This document shows positions 1 through 4,667 of a stretch of 9,778 bases of DNA, piece after piece. Source of the DNA: a candidate division FCPU426 bacterium. GTDB taxonomy: Bacteria; Oederibacteriota; PGYV01; Palsa-1178. The DNA is taken from contig PMTB01000105.1 of NCBI GenBank assembly GCA_003167475.1, positions 1-9,778 of the forward strand, read 5' to 3'. The notes beneath the pieces are model-generated. The model saw nothing but the letters and a program-made list of their open reading frames with translations. It was not told the DNA's origin and made no database searches. A program made the translations under genes and the position numbers. Position 1 is the stretch's first letter. Each line of letters starts with the position of its first letter.

Positions 1-711
1 AAAATAGGCCACATCGGGTTCTCGTTCCATGACAAGGCAGACGCGTTCATTCGCGTCGTCGACAGTTATGATAAGTGGGAATTTTGCCAGATACAGTATA
101 ATTACATGGATGAAGAGAACCAGGCAGGCACGGCCGGCTTGAAGTACGTCGCATCAAAAGGGATACCCGTTATCATCATGGAACCGCTTTTGGGCGGAAA
201 GCTCGCGAGGCCGCCTAAACATATAGCGGCAATGTATAAGGGAGACAGGACGCCAGCGGAGTGGGCGCTTCAGTGGATATGGGACCACCCGGAAGTATCA
301 ATGATACTAAGCGGAATGAGCAACTTTGACCAGGTGAAGAAAAACCTGGCGTCCGCCAAAAGATCCAAGCCAAATACTTTCAGCAAGGATGAGCATGGTT
401 TCATTGAAAAAGTGAAGATAGAGTTCGGAAAGCGCATAGTAATCCCGTGTACGAAGTGTGATTACTGCATGCCGTGCCCGCAGGGAGTGGCCATACCGAG
501 GAATTTTGAATTATATAACGAAGGCGCCATGTACGGCGACCCGGGCTCCCCGCGGTATACGTATGCTATGTGGGTAAAGCCGGAGAACAGGGCCGCGGTC
601 TGCACAGCCTGCAAAGAGTGCGAACCCAAATGCCCGCAGGGCATAGACATAAGCGGCTGGATGCCGAAAGTGGACGCGGTACTGGGCAAAGGCCAGGAAT
701 ACCCGGAATAA
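1..711 (+). CDS. Fe-S aldo/keto reductase, 3' part (5' end outside window)
   Basis: The frame is open from base 1, so this is the C-terminal 236 residues of a longer protein. The ATG at 106 is internal: the upstream codons already read as aldo/keto reductase (IGFSFHD, then FCQIQYNYMDEENQAG). The end of the (beta/alpha)8 barrel follows, with GIPVIIMEPLLGGKLA and the nucleotide-binding-side segment SMILSGMSNFDQVKKN. After it comes a ferredoxin-like tail with two cysteine clusters, CxxCxxCxxCP (about 448-480) and CxxCxxCxxxCP (601-639), suited to two [4Fe-4S] clusters. The family is the predicted oxidoreductase type of aldo/keto reductase common in anaerobes, probably cytosolic and NAD(P)H- or ferredoxin-linked. 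Its substrate is unknown. The catalytic Tyr/Lys region lies outside the window, so activity cannot be judged. No T-tract terminator follows, only a GC-rich repeat hairpin. Confidence 0.9.
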   Translation, partial: KIGHIGFSFHDKADAFIRVVDSYDKWEFCQIQYNYMDEENQAGTAGLKYVASKGIPVIIMEPLLGGKLARPPKHIAAMYKGDRTPAEWALQWIWDHPEVSMILSGMSNFDQVKKNLASAKRSKPNTFSKDEHGFIEKVKIEFGKRIVIPCTKCDYCMPCPQGVAIPRNFELYNEGAMYGDPGSPRYTYAMWVKPENRAAVCTACKECEPKCPQGIDISGWMPKVDAVLGKGQEYPE

Positions 712-738
712 AATTGATGTAAAAATTATTAAATAACA

Positions 739-767
739 CTGTAGAGAGGGGGCTTGCCCCCTCTCCC
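739..767. repeat. REP-like palindrome A (single, truncated on the right)
   Basis: CTGTAG is followed by a perfect 9-bp stem (744-752 with 757-765, GAGAGGGGG/CCCCCTCTC) around the loop CTTG. The matching right end CTACAG is missing: the sequence runs on as CCAGCGG. It has the same start and loop core (GCTTGC) as the copies at 1243, 2329 and 4091. It has no T-run, so it is a poor intrinsic terminator. It lies just upstream of the acetyltransferase gene. Confidence 0.75.
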
Positions 768-784
768 AGCGGTTCGGGGGGTAT

Positions 785-1204
785 ATGATCAAAATCAGGA
801 CGTTCAAAAAATCCGACACAAAAGGTATCATCAAATTATGGAAGGCATGTTTCAATTACTACACCTCCCCGCACAACAAGCCTGAAACGTCCCTCAAAAT
901 AAAACTAAAACACAAAGATGGACTGCTCTTTGTAGCGGTTGATGGCAGCGAAGTGATAGGCTCAGTCCTGTCAGGCTTCGACGGCCACAGAGGCTGGATA
1001 TACTCCATGGCAGTAACCCCGGGGCAAAGGACCCAAGGTTTAGGCAGCCGTCTTTTAAAACACGCGGAAAAGGAACTTAAAAAACGCGGTGCCCCGAAAA
1101 TAAACCTCCAGGTAATGCCGGACAACAAAGCCGTGGTGGAGTTCTACGAAAAGAACGGGTATAAGGTGGAGCCGAGGATAAGCATGGGGAAAAGGCTGAA
1201 GTAG
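785..1204 (+). CDS. ypeA: GNAT N-acetyltransferase, YpeA-like
   Basis: A 139-residue protein, the full length of a compact GNAT (Gcn5-related) acetyltransferase, which moves an acetyl group from acetyl-CoA to an amine. The acetyl-CoA pyrophosphate-binding motif A is clear: VTPGQRTQGLGSRLL (about residues 77-91, pattern R/QxxGxG). It is followed by PKINLQVMPDN and by the C-terminal VEFYEKNGYKVE. The segments GFDGHRGWIY, KRGAPKINLQV and the final SMGKRLK match my memory of the YpeA subfamily, whose substrate is not established. The ribosome-binding site is weak: a G6 run at 776-781 only 3 bases before the ATG, partly in repeat-derived sequence. No obvious promoter precedes it, so it may be read from the upstream gene. 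The symbol rests on recalled family resemblance. Confidence 0.85.
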   Translation: MIKIRTFKKSDTKGIIKLWKACFNYYTSPHNKPETSLKIKLKHKDGLLFVAVDGSEVIGSVLSGFDGHRGWIYSMAVTPGQRTQGLGSRLLKHAEKELKKRGAPKINLQVMPDNKAVVEFYEKNGYKVEPRISMGKRLK

Positions 1205-1233
1205 GCAAAAGGTAAAACGCAAATAAATAAGGG

Positions 1234-1286
1234 AATAAAAAACTGTAGAAAGGGGGCAAGCCCCCCCCTCTCTACAGTTTTTTATT
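1234..1286. repeat. REP-like palindrome B with terminator form
   Basis: Arms 1234-1249 and 1271-1286 are perfectly complementary over 16 bases (AATAAAAAACTGTAGA with TCTACAGTTTTTTATT) and enclose a G5/C8-rich core with a GCAAGC loop. The outer arm gives a T6 run on the + strand (1278-1283) and its mirror on the - strand, so this copy has the form of a bidirectional rho-independent terminator. It lies between the acetyltransferase and the toxin-antitoxin operon and would insulate them. The core is uneven (G5 against C8), so the inner stem has slippage or mismatch. Confidence 0.75.
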
Positions 1287-1310
1287 TCGGTTTTATTATT
1301 CGTTTTTAAC

Positions 1311-1339
1311 TTGATTTATACGTATACTTTTGCTATCTT
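1311..1339 (+). promoter_or_regulatory. Promoter of the toxin-antitoxin operon
   Basis: A -35 box TTGATT (1311-1316), a 17-base spacer and a -10 box TATCTT (1334-1339) give a sigma70-like promoter with 4/6 matches in each box. The predicted start near 1346 leaves a very short leader. The Shine-Dalgarno AAGGAGGG (1348-1355) ends 3 bases before the ATG at 1359. The promoter is overlaid by two palindromes (separate entry). Confidence 0.55.
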
Positions 1340-1349
1340 ATACGTATAA
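1316..1349. promoter_or_regulatory. Paired palindromic operator of the antitoxin
   Basis: The 12-base palindrome TTATACGTATAA occurs perfectly at 1338-1349 and with one end mismatch at 1316-1327. The centres are 22 bp apart, two helical turns, so both sites face the same side of the DNA. The left site starts at the last base of the -35 box and the right one begins within the -10 box and covers the likely start site. This is the expected arrangement for autorepression by a ribbon-helix-helix antitoxin, alone or with its toxin. That the first or second RHH protein binds here is inference. Confidence 0.65.
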
Positions 1350-1358
1350 GGAGGGTTT

Positions 1359-1649
1359 ATGAAACGGCTTACGTTATACATGGATGAGGCGGTTGTTAAA
1401 AACGCAAAAAGGATTGCCAAACAAAGCGAAATGTCTTTATCCGCGGTTGTCGGGGAGTATTTCAGGGTTGCCGTTAAATCCAAGAACGTGGAGTTTTTAA
1501 AAGGCATACCGCCGCTGGTTATGAGCATGATAGGAATACTGACGGATGACGGTAAGACTTATAAGGAAATTAGAGCTGAGTACTATAGGCATCTGGAGGA
1601 TAAACATAATAAACAAATAATGGCTGAAATCCGGGGAGGCAAGCGATGA
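1359..1649 (+). CDS. Ribbon-helix-helix antitoxin-like protein 1 (DUF6364-like)
   Basis: A 96-residue protein. Residues 1-10 (MKRLTLYMDE) form the predicted DNA-contacting beta strand. Two helices follow (about 11-23 and 27-40, the second starting SLSAVVGEYF), the layout of a ribbon-helix-helix dimer. The charged C-terminal half (residues 50-96) probably contacts the toxin. An optimal Shine-Dalgarno (AAGGAGGG) fixes the start. The gene ends in an ATGA overlap with the next one, so translation is probably coupled. It aligns without gaps to the next protein over 85 residues with 30 identities, so the two are paralogues. Its job is inferred: repress the promoter at 1311-1339 and neutralise the PIN toxin at 1900. 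Confidence 0.85.
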   Translation: MKRLTLYMDEAVVKNAKRIAKQSEMSLSAVVGEYFRVAVKSKNVEFLKGIPPLVMSMIGILTDDGKTYKEIRAEYYRHLEDKHNKQIMAEIRGGKR

Positions 1650-1903
1650 CTAAGCTAACGCTCTACATAGATGACACGTTGATAACTAAAATCAAGAAGT
1701 ATGCCAGGCAAAACGGCACTTCAGTTTCGAAGATGGTGACAAATTATTTTATGTCTTTAAGTAAGCCGTATCCGATAGACAATGATGAAGAAATGTCCCC
1801 GGTAGTGCGGGAAATGATGGGGTTAATACCGGATACCGGAGCCACGGACAGGGAGATAAGGGAAAGCTATCATAAGCACGTGGGGGAGAAACATAAAAAA
1901 TGA
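1646..1903 (+). CDS. Ribbon-helix-helix antitoxin-like protein 2 (paralogue of the preceding gene)
   Basis: An 85-residue protein beginning MTKLTLYIDD, with helices around residues 11-22 and 26-40 (SVSKMVTNYF), the same RHH fold as its upstream neighbour. Shared features include LTLY.D at the strand, S.S..V..YF in the second helix and a conserved C-terminal EIR..Y..H....KH.K. That the C-terminal part is kept suggests both proteins hold the same partner contact. The start ATG overlaps the stop of gene 1 (ATGA, 1646-1649) behind GGGGAGG at 1633-1639. Its own stop overlaps the start of the PIN gene in a second ATGA (1900-1903). As the gene next to the toxin, it is the likelier cognate antitoxin. 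Whether the pair form heterodimers or have split roles (operator binding, toxin neutralising) is unknown. Confidence 0.85.
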   Translation: MTKLTLYIDDTLITKIKKYARQNGTSVSKMVTNYFMSLSKPYPIDNDEEMSPVVREMMGLIPDTGATDREIRESYHKHVGEKHKK

Positions 1904-2313
1904 AGGTATTATACGACACGAATGTAATACTGGATGTTTTTTTAAAAAGAAGCGGTCTTTCGGAAGCTTCAGGCAAAGCTGTTTCCCGGGCGGAGACAAA
2001 GCGCGTGGACGGATTTGTCTGCGCGAATTCGGTCACAACGATTTATTATTGGGCGGAGAAAGTGATAAATGGGGCTGCCGCGGATACGGCTGTGAAAATG
2101 GTCACGCAAATAATGAAGGTAACGTCCGTTGACGGCGCCATAATACAAAAGGTCATAAAAGAGGATTACGTGGATTTTGAAGATGAAGTTATTTATCAGT
2201 CGGCAATTGCCGCGGGGATTGATTGTATAATAACAAGGGATAAACGGGGCTTCAAAAAAGCCATAGGTCTGAAGGTATTAACTCCGGAGCAGTTTTTGGC
2301 TATAGGCGGATAA
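1900..2313 (+). CDS. PIN-domain toxin (VapC-like ribonuclease)
   Basis: A 137-residue protein with the single-domain PIN layout. The N-terminal strand is LYDTNVILD with acidic D6 and D12. SVTTIYY (44-50) follows. A central acidic motif DFEDE (92-96) and a C-terminal IITRDKRGF (D114) come next, then the usual ending VLTPEQFL. These acidic residues are the expected Mg2+ ligands of a PIN ribonuclease. It overlaps the second RHH gene by four bases (ATGA) with only a distant G-rich site (about 1882-1887), so translation is probably coupled to that gene, keeping toxin yield below antitoxin. PIN toxins of this type cut RNA (tRNA or rRNA in known VapC); the target here cannot be read from sequence. 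A perfect REP palindrome follows 11 bases after the stop. Confidence 0.87.
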   Translation: MKVLYDTNVILDVFLKRSGLSEASGKAVSRAETKRVDGFVCANSVTTIYYWAEKVINGAAADTAVKMVTQIMKVTSVDGAIIQKVIKEDYVDFEDEVIYQSAIAAGIDCIITRDKRGFKKAIGLKVLTPEQFLAIGG

Positions 2314-2324
2314 TTAGGTACTAT

Positions 2325-2364
2325 GAACCTGTAGAGAGGGAGCAAGCTCCCTCTCTACAGGTTC
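2325..2364. repeat. REP-like palindrome C (perfect 19-bp arms)
   Basis: Arms 2325-2343 and 2346-2364 are perfectly complementary over 19 bases around a two-base AA centre. The core is GTAGAGAGGGAGC/GCTCCCTCTCTAC. Like copy B it carries both feet (CTGTAG and CTACAG) and a GCAAGC centre. As RNA it would be a strong hairpin after the PIN gene, but no T-run follows, so it is more likely to stabilise a 3' end or slow polymerase than to be a classical terminator. Confidence 0.8.
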
Positions 2365-2375
2365 CAAAAACTCCC

Positions 2376-2404
2376 TTGAATTATCCATGAAGTATTGCTA
2401 TCGT
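2376..2404 (+). promoter_or_regulatory. Possible promoter of the hydroxyacid dehydrogenase / ThuA pair
   Basis: TTGAAT (2376-2381), a 17-base spacer and TATCGT (2399-2404), each box 4/6 to consensus, lie 31 bases upstream of the TTG start at 2436. The position after a strong hairpin and before a new gene pair is right, but the boxes alone are weak evidence. Confidence 0.35.
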
Positions 2405-2424
2405 ATGTGTGTTAACGACTACAT

Positions 2425-2430
2425 GGAGGT
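2425..2430 (+). promoter_or_regulatory. Ribosome-binding site that sets a TTG start
   Basis: GGAGGT, with five bases between it and the TTG at 2436-2438. A GTG at 2409 in the same frame would give nine more residues (LTTTWRLFL) but has no Shine-Dalgarno ahead of it, and this site would then lie inside the coding region. Confidence 0.7.
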
Positions 2431-2435
2431 TATTT

Positions 2436-3446
2436 TTGAAAAAAAATATAAGCAAACCAAAGACAATCCTGCTCTGCGACAGCCCTGAAAACATCGCCCG
2501 CGTTTACGGCGAAGGCCGGCTCGCGCGGCTTAAGACGCTCGCCGATGTCAATGATAAGGTCATATCAAAGTCCGATTTTGACCATATGCTTCCCCTGGTC
2601 AAAGACTCTGAATACATCTTTTCCACCTGGGGAATGCCTGTTTTGACTCCCATCCAGATCAAGCACATGAAAAAGCTAAAGGCTGTTTTTTTCGCTGCCG
2701 GATCTGTGAAGTACTTTGCGGAACCATTCCTGAAAGCCGGAATTAAAGTGGTAAGCGCCTGGTCCCAAAACGCCGTGCCCACCGCGGATTTTGCCTTTGC
2801 CCAGGTTATACTCTCGTGCAAGGGTTACTTCAGGAACTCGAGGGATTACAGGGAATCAAAGACAGGGGTTTGGAGCATTGTAAAACAGGGTATTTACGGC
2901 ACAAAGGTCGGCATAATCGGCGCGGGCCAGGTCGGCCGCCGCCTTATGGAAATGCTCGGGCGGCACGGAGTTGAAATATGCATATCAGATCCGTTTCTTA
3001 CCGCAAAGCAGGCAAGGCAATTAGGCGCGCGTAAAACCAGTCTTAAACAGATGTTTAAGGAATGCCATATTATCTCAAACCACATGCCCGATATAAAGGA
3101 AACAAAGGGAATCCTCGTCAAAGCGTTATTCGCCTCCATGCAAAAAAACGCCACGTTCATAAACACAGGCCGGGGCGCGCAGGTCAAAGAAAATGACCTT
3201 ATAAGCGTATTAAAAAAAAGAAAAGATCTGACAGCCCTGCTGGATGTAACTTTTCCGGAACCGCCGGATAAAAGCTCGGAACTTTTCAGCCTGCCAAACG
3301 TGATAGTAAGCCCGCACATAGCAGGCGCGTACGGCAAAGAACAGCTGCAGCTTGCTGATTATGTCATGGATGAGTTCGAGGATATGCTCAATGGCAAGCC
3401 CCTAAAGAACGAGATAAAAGCGGCCATGCTTAAAAATATGGGTTAG
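2436..3446 (+). CDS. D-isomer-specific 2-hydroxyacid dehydrogenase family protein
   Basis: A 336-residue protein from the TTG start (345 if the GTG at 2409 were used). It has the two-domain layout of NAD(P)-dependent D-2-hydroxyacid dehydrogenases: an N-terminal substrate domain (about 10-110), a Rossmann domain (about 111-300) and a return to the substrate domain. The dinucleotide motif GAGQVG is at 162-167 with D185 at the end of the next strand (CISDPF), which favours NAD. The catalytic Arg-Glu-His set is present: R246 in NTGRG, E275 in VTFPEPP and H294 in SPHIAG. It should interconvert a 2-keto acid and a D-2-hydroxy acid; no motif fixes the substrate. The ThuA-like gene begins 7 bases downstream, so the pair is probably co-transcribed and may act on a sugar-derived acid. 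Confidence 0.9.
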   Translation: MKKNISKPKTILLCDSPENIARVYGEGRLARLKTLADVNDKVISKSDFDHMLPLVKDSEYIFSTWGMPVLTPIQIKHMKKLKAVFFAAGSVKYFAEPFLKAGIKVVSAWSQNAVPTADFAFAQVILSCKGYFRNSRDYRESKTGVWSIVKQGIYGTKVGIIGAGQVGRRLMEMLGRHGVEICISDPFLTAKQARQLGARKTSLKQMFKECHIISNHMPDIKETKGILVKALFASMQKNATFINTGRGAQVKENDLISVLKKRKDLTALLDVTFPEPPDKSSELFSLPNVIVSPHIAGAYGKEQLQLADYVMDEFEDMLNGKPLKNEIKAAMLKNMG

Positions 3447-3453
3447 TGGGCAA

Positions 3454-4095
3454 ATGATATATTTCTTCGCAGACAACCACTTCGAAGCCAGACCGGGGTT
3501 CCACCTCTATGAAAAACTAAAAGCTGATTTTGATATCAAATTTTTTGAAGACGACATATCCGCGCTATCAAAGCCAGGCTGCCTGGATGACTGCAGTCTG
3601 CTAATGGTTAATATGATCTGCGGCATAGGCAAATTGGCGCAGCCGGGAGCCGATATTGAAGCCGAGGTAAAAAAATACTGCGCCAAAGGCAGGCCGTTGT
3701 TTTTAATCCACGCAGGCAGCGCCGCGTTCACACAGTGGGATTGGTGGCGGAAGTTGACGGGGTTAAGGTGGGTAAGGGAAAACGACCCGGAAAAGCAGGC
3801 ACCTTCGGTGCATCCTGTGCAGGACTTTACGGTGGGGAAGACGGAGAAGGAAGTGGTAAAGGGCTTAAAGGAGTTCACCCTGAAAAACGAGGAGATTTAC
3901 ACAAACCTGGCGCAAACCGCGGATATTAATGTTTTGCTTGAGACGGAAATGGACGGGAAGGTCTTTCCAATGGCGTTTGTATCGAAGAACGAGTGGGGAG
4001 GCAAGGTGATGGGTTTCCTGCCGGGGCATAAGGCGGAGTCTTTTAATAATGTTGATATGATAAATGATATAAGAATAATGATGAAGAATCTGTAG
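3454..4095 (+). CDS. ThuA-like domain protein
   Basis: A 213-residue protein with the features of the ThuA-like (trehalose utilisation) family, which has a glutamine-amidotransferase-like fold. A LIHAGSAAF segment (84-92) sits where the nucleophile turn would be. EEIYTNL (146-152) follows, and VFPMAFVS...GKVMGFLPGHKAESF (170-197) is typical of the C-terminal half. No Cys-His amidotransferase dyad is evident, as is usual in the family. Related genes lie in carbohydrate loci beside dehydrogenases, which fits the adjacent 2-hydroxyacid dehydrogenase. The reaction is not established by sequence. The Shine-Dalgarno is poor (AGTGGG, 3445-3450), suggesting coupling to the upstream stop. The stop codon TAG is the TAG of a REP foot (CTGTAG), so the last residues (…MKNL) may have been set by repeat insertion. 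Confidence 0.8.
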   Translation: MIYFFADNHFEARPGFHLYEKLKADFDIKFFEDDISALSKPGCLDDCSLLMVNMICGIGKLAQPGADIEAEVKKYCAKGRPLFLIHAGSAAFTQWDWWRKLTGLRWVRENDPEKQAPSVHPVQDFTVGKTEKEVVKGLKEFTLKNEEIYTNLAQTADINVLLETEMDGKVFPMAFVSKNEWGGKVMGFLPGHKAESFNNVDMINDIRIMMKNL

Positions 4096-4169
4096 AGCGG
4101 CCGCTTGCTGCCGCTCATCGTTGGGTTTGAAAAGCCGGCGTCAGAGAGGCGGCAAGCAGCCTCTCTACA
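4091..4169. repeat. Two-hairpin REPIN-like element D/E
   Basis: The ends are inverted repeats, TGTAGAG (4091-4097) and CTCTACA (4163-4169). Inside are a left hairpin (4095-4101 with 4110-4116, GAGCGGC/GCCGCTC, loop CGCTTGCT) and a right hairpin (4143-4150 with 4159-4166, AGAGAGGC/GCCTCTCT, loop GGCAAGCA), 26 bases apart. The loops are near-mirror copies around GCTTGC/GCAAGC, while the stems differ but each remains self-complementary. GTAG at the outer foot of inverted hairpins is the REPIN layout. The element overlaps the stop codon of the ThuA-like gene. Confidence 0.75.
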
Positions 4170-4188
4170 CGGTTTGAAAGACGGATCG

Positions 4189-4317
4189 TGTAGTCGCGGG
4201 CCTACGTTCCACCGGCCCGCGCCTAGATGCGGATGTGATACACGCAAACAACAAGATATTTGCACAAGCGTGTATTTCAACGCACGCACCCCGGTGAAAC
4301 GTAGGGGTGCGACTACA
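4189..4317. repeat. Two-hairpin REPIN-like element F with cloverleaf potential
   Basis: A 129-bp element bounded by perfect 9-bp inverted ends, TGTAGTCGC (4189-4197) and GCGACTACA (4309-4317). The left hairpin is 4196-4202/4214-4220 (GCGGGCC/GGCCCGC). The right hairpin is 4286-4292/4304-4310 (GCACCCC/GGGGTGC). Their 11-base loops are inverted copies of each other with one difference (TACGTTCCACC and GGTGAAACGTA). The spacer holds a third inverted repeat, 4238-4245/4268-4275 (ATACACGC/GCGTGTAT). With 4189-4195 paired to 4311-4317, the whole can fold as a three-armed cloverleaf with both side arms flush on the base stem. No protein is supported in this stretch. Together with element D/E it fills the roughly 310 bases between the ThuA-like gene and the leader ORF. 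Confidence 0.8.
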
Positions 4318-4351
4318 AAATATTATATCCATACCCAACAAAAAATAATAT

Positions 4352-4380
4352 TTGACATCCCGCCCTGTTTTTGTTATATT
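4352..4380 (+). promoter_or_regulatory. Strong sigma70-like promoter of the leader/methyltransferase unit
   Basis: TTGACA (4352-4357, 6/6), a 17-base spacer and TATATT (4375-4380, 5/6). The upstream sequence is AT-rich and holds a perfect 9-bp inverted repeat (4318-4326 with 4345-4353) that overlaps the -35 and could act as an UP-like element or operator. The predicted start is near 4387, right before the Shine-Dalgarno of the leader ORF. Confidence 0.8.
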
Positions 4381-4405
4381 CTACCTACAAAGGAGGACGT
4401 GCACA

Positions 4406-4519
4406 ATGGCTATAAACAACTGCTTTAACATCAAAAACAACACCGCCATAGTTACGTCCACACCTGTATTACCGGTAGTACTTCTTCTTACCGTGCTTCT
4501 TGTAGTCGTACTCGCCTAA
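4406..4519 (+). CDS. Branched-chain-amino-acid-rich leader peptide (37 aa)
   Basis: A short ORF behind a strong promoter and a near-perfect Shine-Dalgarno (AAAGGAGG, 4389-4396, 9 bases from the ATG). The peptide begins MAINNCFNIKNNTAIVTSTP. Codons 21-37 then hold seven Val and seven Leu among 17 codons, including runs of three Leu (CTT x3) and three Val. Over the whole peptide 18 of 37 residues are Val, Leu or Ile. The stop codon sits in the loop of a 6-bp hairpin. Length, promoter distance and composition match attenuation leader peptides of ilv and leu operons, where ribosome stalling at scarce branched-chain aminoacyl-tRNA alters RNA folding. The gene it precedes is a methyltransferase, not an ilv gene. 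The alternative is a small single-span membrane protein, since residues 14-37 are hydrophobic. Confidence 0.65.
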   Translation: MAINNCFNIKNNTAIVTSTPVLPVVLLLTVLLVVVLA

Positions 4520-4610
4520 GGCGAGCAACGGCGCAGGAACCCGGGAATCCAAGTAATAAACCCCAAGTTTCCAAGCGCCGTGATAGGTCTATGTTTTTAT
4601 TCATTTTTTT
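4511..4610 (+). promoter_or_regulatory. Possible attenuator region after the leader peptide
   Basis: A first hairpin pairs the last leader codons with the bases after the stop: 4511-4516/4520-4525, CTCGCC/GGCGAG, with the TAA as loop. A longer imperfect stem-loop follows: ACGGCGC (4528-4534) with GCGCCGT (4575-4581), extended inward by GGAA/TTCC and GGG/CCC. GGCG at 4520 and 4530 could both pair with CGCC at 4513 or 4576, so alternative folds exist. T-runs lie at 4594-4598 and 4604-4610. The weak point is the 12-base gap between the long stem and the first T-run, so a canonical terminator is not proven by eye. Confidence 0.4.
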
Positions 4611-4667
4611 AGTAAACAAGAGACTGGAGTAATACATAACTACAAAAACCGAAAGGAGGGCACTATC

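Noticed and set aside
739..2364. CRISPR array from the recurring GC-rich palindromes
   Set aside because: Copies are hundreds of bases apart with genes between them. There is no regular spacing, no spacers and no cas genes.
2409..2435. GTG at 2409 as start of the hydroxyacid dehydrogenase
   Set aside because: It has no ribosome-binding site, and the nine extra residues are unlike the family. The TTG at 2436 has GGAGGT at the right distance.
3735..3929. 64-codon + strand ORF inside the ThuA-like gene
   Set aside because: It is an out-of-frame shadow within a conserved coding region, with Gly/Lys-rich, non-family translation.
4189..4317. tRNA or tRNA-like gene, because of the cloverleaf potential
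   Set aside because: At 129 bases it is too long. It lacks the T-loop GTTCRA and the D-loop GG, and has no 7-bp anticodon-loop layout. The mirror loops and GTAG foot fit a REPIN.
4105..4428. 107-codon + strand ORF across the repeat elements and the leader promoter
   Set aside because: It runs through two REPIN-like elements and a strong promoter, has low-complexity repeat-derived translation and no Shine-Dalgarno. The real coding start here is the ATG at 4406 in another frame.
4583..4598. ATAG-GT-CTAT followed by T5 as an intrinsic terminator
   Set aside because: A 4-bp AT-rich stem with a two-base loop would not be stable. If termination occurs here it must involve the longer upstream stem.
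4387..4667. T-box riboswitch upstream of the methyltransferase
   Set aside because: I find no T-box consensus (TGGNACCGCG-like) and no specifier-loop layout. A translated Val/Leu-rich ORF explains the region better.
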